A stretch of 64,000 bases of DNA from Eretmocerus hayati (GCA_029851415.1 CM056744.1:68504172-68568171), one strand, 5' to 3'; positions 25,441 to 37,969 are shown, counted from the stretch's first letter. Notes: generated from the sequence alone by a model not told the origin. Program-made: numbers and translations.

Positions 25441-27659
25441 ACAAAATCGAACGAAAGTTATCCTATAAAAAACACAGCCTGTTCTTGATTCACAACAGTA
25501 ACCGAAAGAATCGTAGAATCTCCCACTAATCCTCCAAAAGGTAACGACCAATTATTTTCATTCCGCCAACTCGAATACATCAAGCACAATACAACTAGAT
25601 AGTATTCTAACCATCATCCTCACTGTTAACAACAATCAACTTCCTCAACTCAGGCGATAGTAGATTCATTCTCTCCTCCCTGATTTTGCGAGTCCGAGAC
25701 AGGATAGGATCTGACAACAAGAACAATTGATGGAATAGGTCCTCATTGGTCGCTTCCCTGGAAAATAATGCGAGAATTTATTAACGCCTTGATATTACAC
25801 ATCATACATAGTCTAGTTAGAGATAGGCATAACTCCACGAGCAATATTTTCAGTGGAATTTTTCTTCCATTCAGCTGATATTTATTCACATGTATTATTT
25901 GTGTACAAATCCATTGATAACCAAGAGTCTAGCTTTCATTATCGTCATGCATCGGTATATTGCCTAGGAGTTCGAAAGGTAACAGTAATAATTAAGGGTG
26001 AATGAGTACACTATGGGAAATTAGCCATGAATCCCGAGCTTCGACTTGAAAAAGAGTGAAGCTCACATCTCATCCACATTCAAGATTGAGCATTTATCGA
26101 TTCATTCGTTGGAAGAATGTACATTTTCACACGAATTGTACCCCTTATGCATCTCGGTATCCCATCTAAACGATTGCGTGAATATTGGAACGAAATCTTG
26201 ATTCAACTATTGCCCAAAAAAATTACCACATCTCGGCAAAATGAAAAGTACATACCTGGGAAATTTCCTCGTATGATTCAGTCTGGTGGACTTGACAACT
26301 TTATGAGTCGTCTCGAGAGCCTCTTCGGATAACACTCTCATAGGGATATGGTAAAACTGCATCATTTTCCATGCATACATCAAAGTAGCATGTATTGATG
26401 GTGGAAGCTTGTACCATGAGTAGTTTTGACAGTATCGTATCGTTGCCCTCATGCACAGATCTTTGAATTTCAGAGGATCGATCTCAAAAGAACAAGATAA
26501 AGCTTGCAGGATCGTTGTGAAAAGCTCAAGCAACACTGGATCAAAGCCTGTAATAAATTTCAGGAGATGTATTTCACGCAAACGTAACTCTGACATACTG
26601 GAATAACTCCAAGTATCATCACGATTGATTCGTGACGAATCAATCTATAGGATTACATTGGGCTTGTGGTCATTTCGATATATCCATGCCAAGATATTAA
26701 AGCAATGATACGTCACGGTATCACAGTTACATAATTCCATGGATTATAACTGAGCACTGACGTTATACTTATATCTTTCGTGATCTCGATTTGATTTGGC
26801 TCCATACAGTATGTACATGATATTGATAGCGTACAAGGCAGATGAGTTGATGAAAAAAACTAGATTAATTGAAGAAATAGTTCGTTTCCTTGCGAATATT
26901 CCATTTGGGACGGTTCTTGCTACATTTTGCCAGGGCTCTTCTCGGCCTATATGAACCATTTAGGGATAACAGTTTGTTTGAAATCTAAACTCAGTCGGTA
27001 AAGAGAAGAAATTTGCTCATTTGGAGTTCGATAATTGATTCCATTCTTCTTTATTCCTATTTGTTGAGAAGATTCTCGACTTGTGTTTCATAAAAATATA
27101 ATCCTGTTACGGTTTTGCACTCACATTTTCCCATCTCATTTATCTCTGTTTCATCTTCAAAAGTAGGCTCTCTCACTCAAACAATTATGAAAGGGACTGG
27201 GCGGTTAGGCATGATAACTCAGCAGAGCTAATTTTTATGGTCCAGTGCTCGTCGCTTGTAACAATGATATTGTAATACTACGTACTGGGCTCGAAAACAC
27301 GCACAAGTTCTCAAATTTCACCTGGTATCTAAAATTCATTTTGACTTGTGGGGTACCCTAGTTGATCCTGCAGGACCCGTTGTAAAAAATGGTCTTCAAG
27401 GCTGTTCTGGGCTATACCACGGTCATTGCGCCTAGTCGAAGCATCAACAGAGGTGAAGTTATTGAAAAAATAATTTGTATTTCTTTTAAGAGGGTCTCGG
27501 TTCCTAGGGGTTAACCAACTAAAATAGCACCAAATACCTGTGACGGAAACCACTTGCGAGCCATTTCACGTGTCATGTAGTTCTGGGAAACTTATCTTTC
27601 AGTTACAATTCTAAAATTCCACAATCGTTATCTGACCCAGAATGGGAGAGAAGTTCCAT
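25441..27659. other. interior of the 8-kb element outside the transposase remnant
   Basis: Apart from the transposase remnant at 26207-26596, only short unconserved frames are seen (for example 26744-26959 and 27329-27553 on the minus strand). The upstream part of a transposase could be hidden here in broken frames, but I could not identify it. Confidence 0.4.
26207..26596 (-). pseudogene. transposase C-terminal remnant (RAG1/Transib-like)
   Basis: The 129-codon frame contains a helical stretch, then SWYKLPPSIHATL and LSEEALETTHK followed by LNHTRKFPR. This order (aromatic-Pro-Pro-x-hydrophobic-His, then Ser-Glu-Glu..Glu...Lys, then Arg-Lys) is what I recall of a domain common in arthropod transposases, and it resembles the RAG1 region around its catalytic Glu. 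The putative catalytic Glu would be in SEEALE. The N-terminal two thirds, including both Asp residues, are not found, so the copy is dead. Family assignment is from memory; confidence rises because the element's ends are Transib-like. Confidence 0.5.
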
Positions 27660-29100
27660 TCATTCTGATACAGAACGAGGCTCAGGAAGGACAAGAAGAT
27701 TTTTTGGTCCCAAGGTCGCTCCGATCATTTCGGGCTCCGTAAAAGCCCTCCGAAATACTCTAGAAAGCAATCATCCCTTTTTTGAGCCGCATTTAGACGC
27801 ACCTGAGTGAATCTTCCTCAATTTTTATTCGTATATTTTTTAAGCAATAGTAACTGAGAACAAAATATTTTCGGTTCGAAAACTTCGAATTTAGGCCCCA
27901 AAAAGATCATTGAAAACTAAAAGCTTACTCTTACACATAGAAAATAACCGTAAACACTCTTTCCATCGTGACTGCCAGGAAACTGTACGTCGAGTATTGG
28001 TATTTTTAGCCATTCTCAGGAGATGGAAAGTGGTAAAGACGCCGAGAATCGTTTCGAAAGCAAATTCTCAAGTCATACCTGCGCATGTGCGTTGATCTTC
28101 ATCTGTCATCTCTGAAAGTTTCTCGAATCGATAGCCAGTGTGATTCGCTTCAAAATGACTTCGTGACAAAGTCAATTTGACGTAGTAGAACCCGCGGTCT
28201 AGCTGGTCCGAAAATATTAAAAATCCAAGGTATGAAATCTGTGAGGCCATGGATCCGTACACTACAACCCTCTTCAATTGCCCCAAGAACGCAAATTTTG
28301 AGTCGGGGCGTTCCAGAGAAGCAAATGTTTGTTTTCCTCCTATTTTTAGGCGCAGAAACCAAGTCCGTGATCAGTTCTGTCCCTAACCCTTGGGATTTTA
28401 CTCTCTGTTGAAAAAACTCGCCCGCGGTTGAAAGGGCATGTCTAGCCTCTTTGTACTCTTTCGAAATAGACGCTGCGCGTACAGGGAGGAACGAATGAGG
28501 CAGGTTACGAATAGAAGCATGTAGTTCCACTCATTTTGACCAACTTATCATGCTGGTGTTTTTGAGCCTCGAGGAGGTGTTCACAAAAAGTGATATTGAG
28601 CAATATGACGGCATCCCGCTCTGTAGTCTAATCAACAGGCTCATGCTTTTCTTCGAATTTATTCTTGACCGCCAAAGTCGTCGACATCATCATCGCCTAG
28701 TTTGAACGAGTAGGGAACCATAGCTCTATCCGTAACCTGGTACGAATTGAGTAGAAACTTCGTAGCCTCATGTAATCCTATCCACCGCGCAGCATCCATT
28801 TCAAATCAGTACAAAGAGGCTAAAAATGACCCTTTATCTCGGATGTGGTTTTTGAGATTGAATTTTTTTTGGGTCCTACATTAAAAGTTCTCGGGACGCG
28901 AATATTTTTTCTTCGGTTGCCATTGTTTCAGAAATACACGAAGAAAATTCAGGAAGATTCACTGAGGTGCGTTCGAATGCGACTCAATGAAAGAATGATT
29001 AATTTTCAGCGTATTTCAGACGGTTTATAGGGCGTCCGGAAAAATTGGGTCGACCTTGGGACTTGAAGAACCTTCCGTCCCTTACTCAGGTGTTGGAAAC
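27660..29100. repeat. internal foldback inside the 8-kb element
   Basis: Nested reverse-complement blocks: GTCCCAAGGTCG at about 27707 pairs with CGACCTTGGGAC near 29053, and GCACCTGAGTGAATCTTCCT near 27800 pairs with AGGAAGATTCACTGAGGTGC near 28950. The arms are diverged and about 600 bp each. It looks like a separate foldback element that inserted into the larger one. Confidence 0.65.
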
Positions 29101-29479
29101 TGGGGGAAATCTCCTCGGGGTCCATACCCGACCAGGGCCGGTTCAACATGCTTATCTACCTGGTCCATCTAATTTGATGTGAATCAGCTGACAATGAACT
29201 GACTAGAAACTTTCTTTAGTAAGAAGTAGAGAAAGTCAGAAGAGTACCAGCGATATATCACAGAGATGAACAACTGAGCGCTGGGATCTAACATAGAATT
29301 TGCAGGCCTCGCAAACTTGGAAATGGTAACTAATATTTCTTTGAACCATACTTATTCAAGTTAGGAAAATTTTTACAGATGTCCGTTGACTCTTGAAGAG
29401 TTTGTGGGGAATTCCACAGATCTTCTGGTTATTCCTGGCCATTGCCACTCAAATCTAGCCAGTGTTTTTCATAGAATTA

Positions 29480-31384
29480 CTTTCATTTGGTATTTCGATT
29501 CTAGTCGCGATTCTCGATGGTGCTCAAGTCTGTCACATGAACCTTTTTTCCAATGCCTTACTATTTCAGTATTGTACCTTTTGGTTACGGACTTGGGCAT
29601 GTTGCAGATGTTGCTTTAACTAACCATGAATGTATCCTGAATTCGTGATCATCTATGGAATCATGAATACCTGTATGTTGAAATTTTGCTGGACGAATGA
29701 ATATTCGTGTGAGAGGAGAATCTATGGTGATCTTTTTTTTGTGAACCCAACTGAAAATTGCGAGATCCGCGCCAGTAAGTTGGGAAGTATTTCAATTTGG
29801 GTAATGAGGAGTGAAATTTGATGTGATAAGTGATGGGAACAGAAGACCCTGAACTATCCCTACACCCTTGGTCCCCTTTTTTGCTATGGAACCAACTGAT
29901 TCCCCTGTGATCTGCAGTGAAAGCAAGGTCGCGGATTGGGTCATTCGGTTTTAACTCAATGAACATTCGAGCACCAACGTTTCTCATTCTTAATTCGAGG
30001 ATTGGGTCGGTCGATTTGATTATTATCAACCTCATTAAGCATGAAGTATTCTTTTGATCCACTCCCACATCCTTCATTTTACATAAGAGAGATTGGAGAA
30101 GGGACAGATGTGTGGAATTTCGGTCTAGTGAGTGCTACGGAAAAGCAGTCCCAAGATTGATTTCATGGTTCTCATCGGATTTGCCGGGCTGTACATTGAC
30201 TCTGGCTCCAGAACCCTCAGAGTCCAGCAGGTGTATCTAGGCACTCCTGAAACACGGCAAATAGTTGGTTGATGATGGAGAAAGGTAACTCCTTTGTGGA
30301 TAAGGTGGCACATTCACGATTAGACCTCGAGAATTCATGATTTTGATCGGATTCATAGGGCTTTGCACGGAATATGACCCCAAGACTCGCTATAACCGGT
30401 CTCAGAGTCCAGCAGGTGTATCTAGGCACTCCTGGAACACGGCAAATAGTTGATTGATGATGTCGCAACTCCTTTGTGGACAAGGTGGCACATTCACGAT
30501 TAGACCTCGAGAATTCATGATTTTGATCAGATTCATAGGGCTTTGCACGGAATATGACCCCAAGACTCGCTATAACCGGTCTCAGAGTCCAGCAGGTGTA
30601 TCTAGGCACTCCTGGAACACGGCAAATAGTTGATTGATGATGTCGAAAGGTACCCTGTTTGTAGACAAGGTGGCACATTCACGATTAGACCTCGAGAATT
30701 CATGATTTTGATCGGATTCATAGGGCTTTGCACGGAATATGACCCCAAGACTCGTTATAACTGGTCTCAGAGTCCAGCAAGTGTATCTACGCACTTGTGG
30801 AACACGGCAAATAGTTGGTTGATGATGGAGAAAGGTAACCCCATTGTGTACAAGGTGGCACATTCACGATTAGACCTCGAGAATTCACGAATTACCCATT
30901 TTTCTCTGTTTTTTCAGTTTTTCCTCTATTCTTACTCCCTAGATCACCTCCAAAAATCTTTTTTCCAAATTTTCAAAGTACATATTCCGACGTAAAATTT
31001 TTCGCTCTTTCGATTGTCGTAGTCCAAATTCCAAAATATCCACTAAAAGCCCTCCAAAATGGCAAAAAACACCAAAAAATTCGGTTTCACGAAAAACTGG
31101 TTATATCATCCGATTTGTATTAAAAAATGCAACAACTTTTGTTCTCATAAAAATTTGTGTAAAATGCATCCCCATCAAGTTAAACCACTAAAACTGCGTT
31201 TTTTCCGCGATTTTCGCGATTTTATGCTTGTCGTTAGCGTATGAATCTCTGAGGCTCCAATTGGGAAAAAGATTCATAATCTACGTGAAAAAACCTACAA
31301 TTTTCCTTCTCGCAAATTTCCAAATTCGCTTGTTTTCAGGGTGAGAATAATTGTGTCGCAAATCGGGTTTTCATCAACTGTGTG
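29480..31384. repeat. right inverted terminal arm
   Basis: Reverse complement of 23361-25440. It carries four 185-bp units (about 30217-30888) against five on the left, and one unit has a short deletion, so the arms have diverged in copy number. A small insertion (AACCCAACTG) at about 29743 is absent from the left arm. Confidence 0.85.
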
Positions 31385-32115
31385 CGCCGCTCTCCGAAAT
31401 GGAGTTGTTGGATTTCCTCTGTTCTGAACATCGATTTCTTGGTCCGATATTGGAAAACCAAATAGCGTGTCAGTTCCATCTGAACATGTTTCCTTCAATT
31501 TTCGTGATGAAGAGTTACATTCCTACTCTAAACAAAATATACTCCACAATCACATATCAATATCACTTTGTATTCACAAAACGTGAATGATCGATTATGA
31601 AATATTGCAAATTTAGTCAAATTCGAATCATATTGATCTCATACACAACGTAAGTTACATAAGCTTACGATCAAGGACTTCCTTGAAAATCAAATCATTC
31701 AATCTGTTGTTTCATACGATCAACTTCCGTAACATAAAAATACATATGATTTCCTTATATGATTATAAATCATGAACAATCACGATGAATTATTCCATTT
31801 TCTCATCTCACGACTTCATCGTTCAAGATATATCAGGCTCAGTCATAGGAGTCACTTTTCGTATTCGAAAATGTAGATTCAAGCTAGTTTCCAACCTCAA
31901 ATGGAAATAACGCGATGCGGTCACCGTGCAACCCTGAAATTATATTTCATTTATATGTAACTCAAAATTTTTATGATACGAAGTTTGAGACGAGTTGTCC
32001 ATTACGTATTATCATCTGAATTGTGTGGCTGACTCGTCATTTTTCACTAATCCCAAGACTATCGGTGATGAACGAGAATGACTTTCCCGCGGGTACTTTG
32101 TAATCTACAAATTAG
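31385..32115. other. remainder of the split 120-bp block, then AT-rich sequence
   Basis: Positions 31385-31505 continue the 120-bp block of the small-gene family interrupted at 23360. The rest has no recognised gene. A GCGATGCGGTCACCGTGCA phrase at about 31915 reappears inverted near 32266. Confidence 0.5.
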
Positions 32116-32262
32116 CACACTTTTGTTCACAAAAATTTCGAAATCTTTTCCAATTTGGGCTAAACGAAGAGTTATCCAGGCCAAGTTAGATGATAATGAT
32201 GCCTGGATAACTCGTCGTTTAGCCAAAATTGGAAAAGATTTCGAGAGTTTTGTGAACAAAAA
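32116..32262. repeat. near-perfect palindrome
   Basis: TTTGTTCACAAAA..TTTCGAAATCTTTTCC pairs with GGAAAAGATTTCGAGAGTTTTG, and CTAAACGAAGAGTTATCCAG pairs with CTGGATAACTCGTCGTTTAG, around a centre near 32190. It probably represents a small foldback element. The open frames on both strands here are mirror artefacts. Confidence 0.75.
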
Positions 32263-32291
32263 TCAGCGTGCACGGCGACCGCATCGCCTTA

Positions 32292-32705
32292 AGAGTGCTC
32301 TCTACCTTTTAAAAAGCGATGGTGGCGCCTCTAGCGGACAAATTGGTATATTGTCAATAACAATTTTCAAAAACAAAGAGGGAGTAGACCAATAGTACCG
32401 CTCCGTGCGGACTATTTTTCTTCAAATTTTAAAAAAAGTTTCATCGAAATCGGTGCAAAATTCAACTGAAAAATTTGCTGATAGATTTGTTCAGTGTTGC
32501 TGAATTGTATCTGCAAATTTTTTAGCTCAATTTTGCACCGATCTCAATGGAACTTTTTTTATTATTTGGAGAAAAATAATCCGCAGGGAGCGGTACTATT
32601 GGTTTCCTTCCTCTTTGTTTTTAAAAATTGTTATTGGCAATATACCAATTTGACCGCTAGAGGAGCCACCATCGCTTTTCCAGACGTAGAGAGCACTCTT
32701 AATAT
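32292..32705. repeat. 410-bp foldback element
   Basis: AAGAGTGCTCTCTAC at the left end pairs with GTAGAGAGCACTCTT at the right, with inner matches such as CAATAGTACCGCTCC and GGAGCGGTACTATTGG. The centre is near 32495. Together with 32116-32262 it forms neighbouring foldbacks. Confidence 0.75.
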
Positions 32706-33229
32706 GAATCCTAGAGTTCATTTTCACTAATCAAGAAGAATAACGATCTGGTTAAGGAAATCCTCTCAATCACCTCTCCCTGTGTTAATTCAATTATTCT
32801 AATAAGCATTCGAGAAGGACGTACGTCGCATTCCATCAAGTAACTTCTGTAATCTTCCAAATTCCAAGTAATCATTCATCTTTAACTTCAAAACATTTCA
32901 GATGGAGGTACAATAAATTTTCTATCTTCTCAATGTCATTACATTCCATCATATCAGTCCAATAGTTCTTTTTAAACTTCAATCCTTAGTTCTAGAATCA
33001 TTTCAATGGAATCGTAGAGTTTAAAAAAACACGTCCGTCTCACTATTCGACGAGTCAATAATTTTCAAACTCTGATCGTTCCACTTGTCATTCAAGGTCA
33101 TATATCATAATAAAATTTCTCTATAACAATCAAAATCAACCTTGATAAGATGAAGATTGTCCTACTTCGAATGACTTAAAATAAAATTTTATAAAATTAC
33201 TAAATAAATCAAACTCGAACACCAGAATA
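32706..33229. other. AT-rich, contains a family stem-loop relic
   Basis: Near 32745-32780 there is a diverged copy of the AATAAA/stem-loop tail seen in the small-gene family (GGTTAAGGAAATCCTCTCAATCACC). No coding feature is seen otherwise. Confidence 0.4.
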
Positions 33230-33735
33230 CCGTCACACCTGGAAGTGAGGCAGCCCCGTGAACCGTAAAAAAATACTCGGTTACCGTCGATGCTGACAAT
33301 GACGGTGTCTCGAGAAAAGTCATCTAAAAATCATAAAATCGTCCCCTTCATGCACCTAATACGAATATCTGAACAAATTTCATGAAAATCGATTGCTTCT
33401 AACTTTCGCCAGCGGATTTGGAAGCTTGGTCAGTGTTCAAAAGAGCTCCGGGAGATCGATCAGCAACCGTTGTCACGGCAAGGATTAGCAGCAAATCGAA
33501 TATATGATATCAACTTATAAATACATATAATAAAATCGAAAATCCATGTACAAATAATTCAAAGACACGTCAAAAATACGTAAACGACACTTAAACACCT
33601 ATTCTATACATCGCGGAAAATCTAGGGACATTTGATCTCGCCTAGGGACATTTGTACCGTGAAGTTGGCAACCCTGATTTTGATTTTATGTTGGCAAGCC
33701 TGATATAGGGATTTGGGGGGGGCTGCATGTCTCTT
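33230..33735. repeat. 500-bp direct repeat, copy A
   Basis: It matches 43808-44262 in the same orientation, including GATGCTGACAATGACG, CTAGGGACATTTG and TTGATTTTATGTTGGCAAGC. Both copies are followed within 600 bp by a minus-strand piece of a non-LTR retrotransposon. A segmental duplication or two related insertions could explain this. Confidence 0.75.
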
Positions 33736-33907
33736 AATTTAGATAATTAGATCCTTTGGAGTTCAGCTTTCACAATTTCAGAGTAGAATCAATCTCCTTC
33801 TATTTCTCTAGAGACACTATTATCTATCAATACCCTCATATACATGCGGCATTTTTGCCCCAACCTATTTTTTTCATTTATCAAGCAAGTTGAACCTCGT
33901 GGGAGGT

Positions 33908-34200
33908 TAATATGGTGAGATCACTTAAATCGATCATGGAGGACTGGGAATCGTGTGAATAAAGACACACGATTAATCATGCAAATTTTGTTTGTATTTG
34001 TTACGTTTCGTCATTGCAATTCAATGACCTCATCGGGCACTCAAATAGCACTGTTTACAATTATTTGATTGCCTGATGAGGTCATTGAATTGCAATGACG
34101 AAACGTAGCAAATACAAACAAAATTTGCATTATTAATCGTGTGTCTTTATTCACACGATTCCCAGTCCTCCATGATCGATTTAAGTGATCTCACCATATT
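33908..34200. repeat. 290-bp near-perfect palindrome
   Basis: AATATGGTGAGATCAC at 33908 pairs with GTGATCTCACCATATT ending at 34199; the arms are about 133 bp and the loop about 25 bp. Each arm contains an AATAAA-like motif and a GATGAG-stem-GAAAC motif (see the entry at 34072). A head-to-head pair of element ends is one explanation. Confidence 0.8.
34072..34105 (+). ncRNA. hammerhead-ribozyme-like core
   Basis: CCTGATGAG is followed by a 7-bp hairpin (GTCATTG / CAATGAC, 5-base loop) and then GAAACG, the order of the conserved hammerhead core. The mirror arm carries CCCGATGAG with the same hairpin. One extra G separates CTGATGA from the stem, and I cannot place stem III and the cleavage site with confidence. 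Retroelements of the Penelope type are known to carry such motifs. Confidence 0.3.
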
Positions 34201-34331
34201 ATACAAAAAGAGGACGATTCAAGCTCATAGACGAACTCATGGGAGGTTATTTTGCATACATATGATGTACAAAGAAGACTAATGATAAAATAGACATAAA
34301 TTCAATATTCAGTCAACACAAAAGTATATTC

Positions 34332-34927
34332 TTACAGTCTAAGATTACATTCTTCCAGAAATGAGAACAATATTTTGCAGTAACTTGGGATTGGATTCGA
34401 GAGCAGTATGCGTGATGTCATTGGGAGCTGAAGACTGTTTTGTGTGAGATTAAGATTCAAGTTTTTCCGTTCTACATCAAACTTTGGACATTGCCAAAGT
34501 ATATGATCCAGATCCTGAACTTCATATCCGCAATGGCATTTCGCATCATCTACCACATTGTTCTGTGGAGCGAGGCATTAAGGATGTGATGATCTGCTCG
34601 ACATCTATTAATTGTACTGATGATGGGGCAAGAAAGTGACTTATTTTTGAACCAAGGGGATCTTTCTTCAGTGAAGTAGTGTTGAAATCATAGTTTTCCT
34701 GTCTTTGTGCCTTGTTCTTGTCGCAAATATTTATTCATGTCCTCCGTTGTTTGTTTTTGAAATATCTCCTCGAAGTCAGTGAAGGGAATTTTCGAATGAG
34801 CCGATGGAATAATCTCAGCTACCTCTTTGGCAAGCTGGTCAGCAATTTGATTACCGGTGATTCTCGAATGAGCTGGTACCCAAAAGAAATTTATACTTTT
34901 TCCAGAAATTGATGAGTATTCGCGCAA
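34332..34927 (-). pseudogene. non-LTR retrotransposon 3' fragment (RNase H, Zn-knuckle tail)
   Basis: The 34688-34927 frame has FFWVPAHSRITGNQIADQLAKE, cut here at FFWVPAHSRITGNQIADQLA, the C-terminal part of the RNase H domain in I/Jockey-type LINEs. The 34332-34556 frame carries CHCGYEVQDLDHILWQCP, the Cys-Cys-His-Cys tail motif found after RNase H in such elements. A frame change separates the two. Nothing of the reverse transcriptase is present and the copy stops at about 34943, so it is a 5'-truncated dead copy. Confidence 0.8.
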
Positions 34928-35700
34928 CTTTCTCTTAATTTCAAACTAGCGTCATTGCCTCGCGCTGCTCGGCTTGTAAATGGTTCAGATAGGCGTATTG
35001 GCTCCTGGAAATGCTTGCAAATCGAATAAAATTAGTTTTCTAGAAGTAACACACTAATGCAATCACAGAACGTGTACCGAGTTAACTACAAAAAAAAAAA
35101 TTCGAACGAACGTAAACGCAACTACGCCCTCAGAATTCCTCCGATCACCTTATAAAGATATGGAAGAATAGCTCAACCCACCATGTCTAAATTCTGAAGA
35201 AGCGTGAGTCTGATTGATTCAATTTAGAAGACCGTAATTTTTCAAAGAAAGGCGTAAGTTAAACGAGATTCAGAAGAGAAGCGTAATTACCGATGAAAAA
35301 TTCTTCAAAAAATCCACCTCGCCACAGAAATTTATTTTCATGGGTTCCAACTATCAGAACATGTTCTTCTGTTTCCAAAATAAGTTCCTAAATATTAGTT
35401 ACTCGATCCAGTTTAGATGGGGCAGCCAAAAAGGTCGATACGATGGATCTTCCCTGATCTGAAATTGATGATTCTAGGGTCAAAATAACGAGATACGTAT
35501 TAGTTTGTTTTGTCTAAAACTTATCTATACAAAAGATATGCGATTTTTCAGTTCATGAGCCGAACTTCGATTTTTGTTCCTTTCGGGTCAGTAAAACTTA
35601 ATGAATCAGTGGAGTCTTAGAATTTCCTCGGAAACTCACTTTCATATGGTCATGTTGTATAAGATAAACAAGGAAGGATTGTTATAGGGCTAATATAAAA
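34928..35700. other. dispersed ACTAGCG repeat end, then no recognised feature
   Basis: About 34946-35030 matches the ACTAGCG-type repeat ends at 10292 and 20638 (TGCTCGGCTTGTAAATGG, AGGCGTATTGGC). The remaining sequence shows no gene. Confidence 0.5.
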
Positions 35701-36990
35701 TGACAATTTGTTGGAAATGAATTTGTTGGAATGCCTGCCGTAGTCGTGCATACACTCGACCCGCGAACACACGTGTGCCAGGAGGAGCAAGTTACACATG
35801 CAAAGGGGAGCGGAGGGGGAAAGTGCCTTCGACACACGTTTGCTCTCGCGCCGTCAGTTCCTCGCGTGCTCTCCTAGCGAGCACATCGATGCCCAGGCAC
35901 TCGCACGGAATATAACAGCAGAGCAGCGGCAGTGGAGTGGAGAGCTGCGGGTGCTATACAAGGTTCAAGCAGCACCAATCTCTACCCATCCATTTAATCG
36001 AACACATCATAGTGAAATCAGAAGATGGCAGCCGAGGAATTATGGCAAAAGTAAGTACACCCAATAGTGCGCGTTGAGAATACTAATCATTCGAGTAGAA
36101 GCATTTTTGAAATCCGAAATAGTGATTAAGTCGTAATCTTTGAAGATATGAATGATACACAATTCAATCAGTCCGTGAAAGCTATGAACGGAAATTAGAT
36201 CAGTACAATTACAGATATTCATATCATTCTAGAAGTACCAAGCTAGGAAAAATAGAAATTCAACTCATGCGTGATTTTGGGGAGATGAAAAGGAATAAGA
36301 TGAATTTATCACGAAAATTTCTAAAGATCGAAAATTAAATCTTTGCGCAATTTCGAGTGGATGAAAATAAAAAAAATGGATTTTCTATCGAAGATTAAAA
36401 AAAAAAACTCTCTTGCGCGCGCGATTTCGAGAGGATGGAAATAAAAAAATTGATTCTCCATCAAGAATTTGCCGAAAAAATTATATTTTTTGCGCGACTT
36501 TGGGAAGATCAAGATGAAGAAATGGATTTTTCTTCAAAAATTTACAGAAAAAAAAATTATATATCTTGCGCGATTTTAGGAAGATGAAAAAATTAAAAAT
36601 GATTTTTCCATCGAATTTTTCCTGAAAATTTTTTTGTAACTCTCAACTTGCGGCATATGTAGTCACGCTACCGGAGGAGAGAGAGGAGAGTCTATCGGTT
36701 CGCGCGTGCCCTTGCCTGCCGCAGTCGTGCATACACTCCGCGCGCGAACACACGTGTGCCAGGAGAAGCAAGTTACACCTGCGAAGAGGAGCGGAGGGGG
36801 AAACGCGCCTCTGACGCACGTTTGCTCTCGCGCCGTCAGTTCTTCGCGTGCTCTCTTAGCGAGCACATCGAAGCCCAGGCACTCGAACGGGATACAACAG
36901 CGGAGCAGCGTCAGTGGAGTGGGGAGCTGCGGGTGGTGTACAAGACTCAAGCAGCACCAATCTCTACGCATCCCTTCAATCACACACATC

Positions 36991-37032
36991 ATGGTGAAAT
37001 CAGAAGATGGCAGTCAAGCAGTTCTAGCAAAA
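36991..37032 (+). CDS. first coding exon in unit 2
   Basis: The frame MVKSEDGSQAVLAK ends exactly at a donor-like GTAAGT (37033). The same frame occurs at 37970-38011 and about 38947-38988. In unit 1 (near 36009) the ATG is ATA, so that copy lost the start. Short and Lys-, Glu- and Ser-containing, with no family recognised. Coding status is inferred from conservation of ATG, frame and donor. Confidence 0.35.
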
Positions 37033-37969
37033 GTAAGTACACCCAATAGTGCGCGTTGAGAATACTAATCATTCGAGTAGAAGCATTTTTGAAATCCGAA
37101 ATAGTGATTAAGTCGTAATCTTTGAAGATCTGAATGATACACTATTCAATCAGTCCGTGAAGTCCATGAACGGAAATTAGATCAGTACAATTACAGATTT
37201 TTATATCATCCTAGAAGTACCAAGCTAGGAAAAATAAAAATTCGACTCATGCGTGATTTTGGGGAGATGAGAAGGAATAAGATGAATTTATCACGAAAAT
37301 TTCTAGAGATCAAAATTAAATTTTTGCGCAATTTCAAGTGGATGAGAATAAAAACAATGGATCTTCTATCGAAGATTGAAAAAAAAACTCTCTTGCGCGC
37401 GCGATTTCGAGAGGATGGAAATGAAAAAATAGATTCTCCATCAAGAATTTGCCGAAAAAAATATATTTTTTGCGCGACTTTGGGAAGATGAAGATAAAAA
37501 AATTGATTTTTCTTCAGAAATTTACAGAAAAAAAATTATATTTCTTGCGCGATTTTAGGAGGATGAAAATATAAAAAATGATTTTTCCATCGAATTTTTC
37601 CTGAAAGTTTTTTTGTAACTCTCAACTTGCGGCATATGTAGTCACGCTAGCGAAGGAGAGAGAGGAGAGTCTATCGGTTCGCGCGTGCCCTTGCCTGCCG
37701 CAGTCGTGCATACATTCCGCGCGCGAACACACGTGTGCCAGGAGAAGCAAGTTACACATGCAAAGAGGAGCGGAGGGGGAAAGGCGCCTCTGACGCACGT
37801 TTGCTCTCGCGCCGTCAGTTCCTCGCGTGCTCTCCTAGCGAGCACATCGAAGCCCAGGCACTCGAACGGGATACAACAGCGGAGCAGCGTCAGTGGAGTG
37901 GGGAGCTGCGGGTGGTGTACAAGACTCAAGCAGCACCAATCTCTACGCATCCCTTCAATCACACACATC

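Larger units (their letters stand above)
23361..31384. mobile_element. 8.0-kb Transib-like element, CGCCG duplication
   Basis: The ends are CACACAGTTGATGAAAA and its reverse complement, flanked by CGCCG on both sides (23356-23360, 31385-31389). Removing the element rejoins a block that is intact elsewhere in the window (AACGCCGCTCTCC), which proves insertion. CAC-type ends and a 5-bp GC-rich duplication are what is known of Transib transposons, the relatives of RAG1. A RAG1/Transib-like remnant at 26207-26596 agrees. The arms are about 2 kb, unusually long for that family. Confidence 0.7.
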
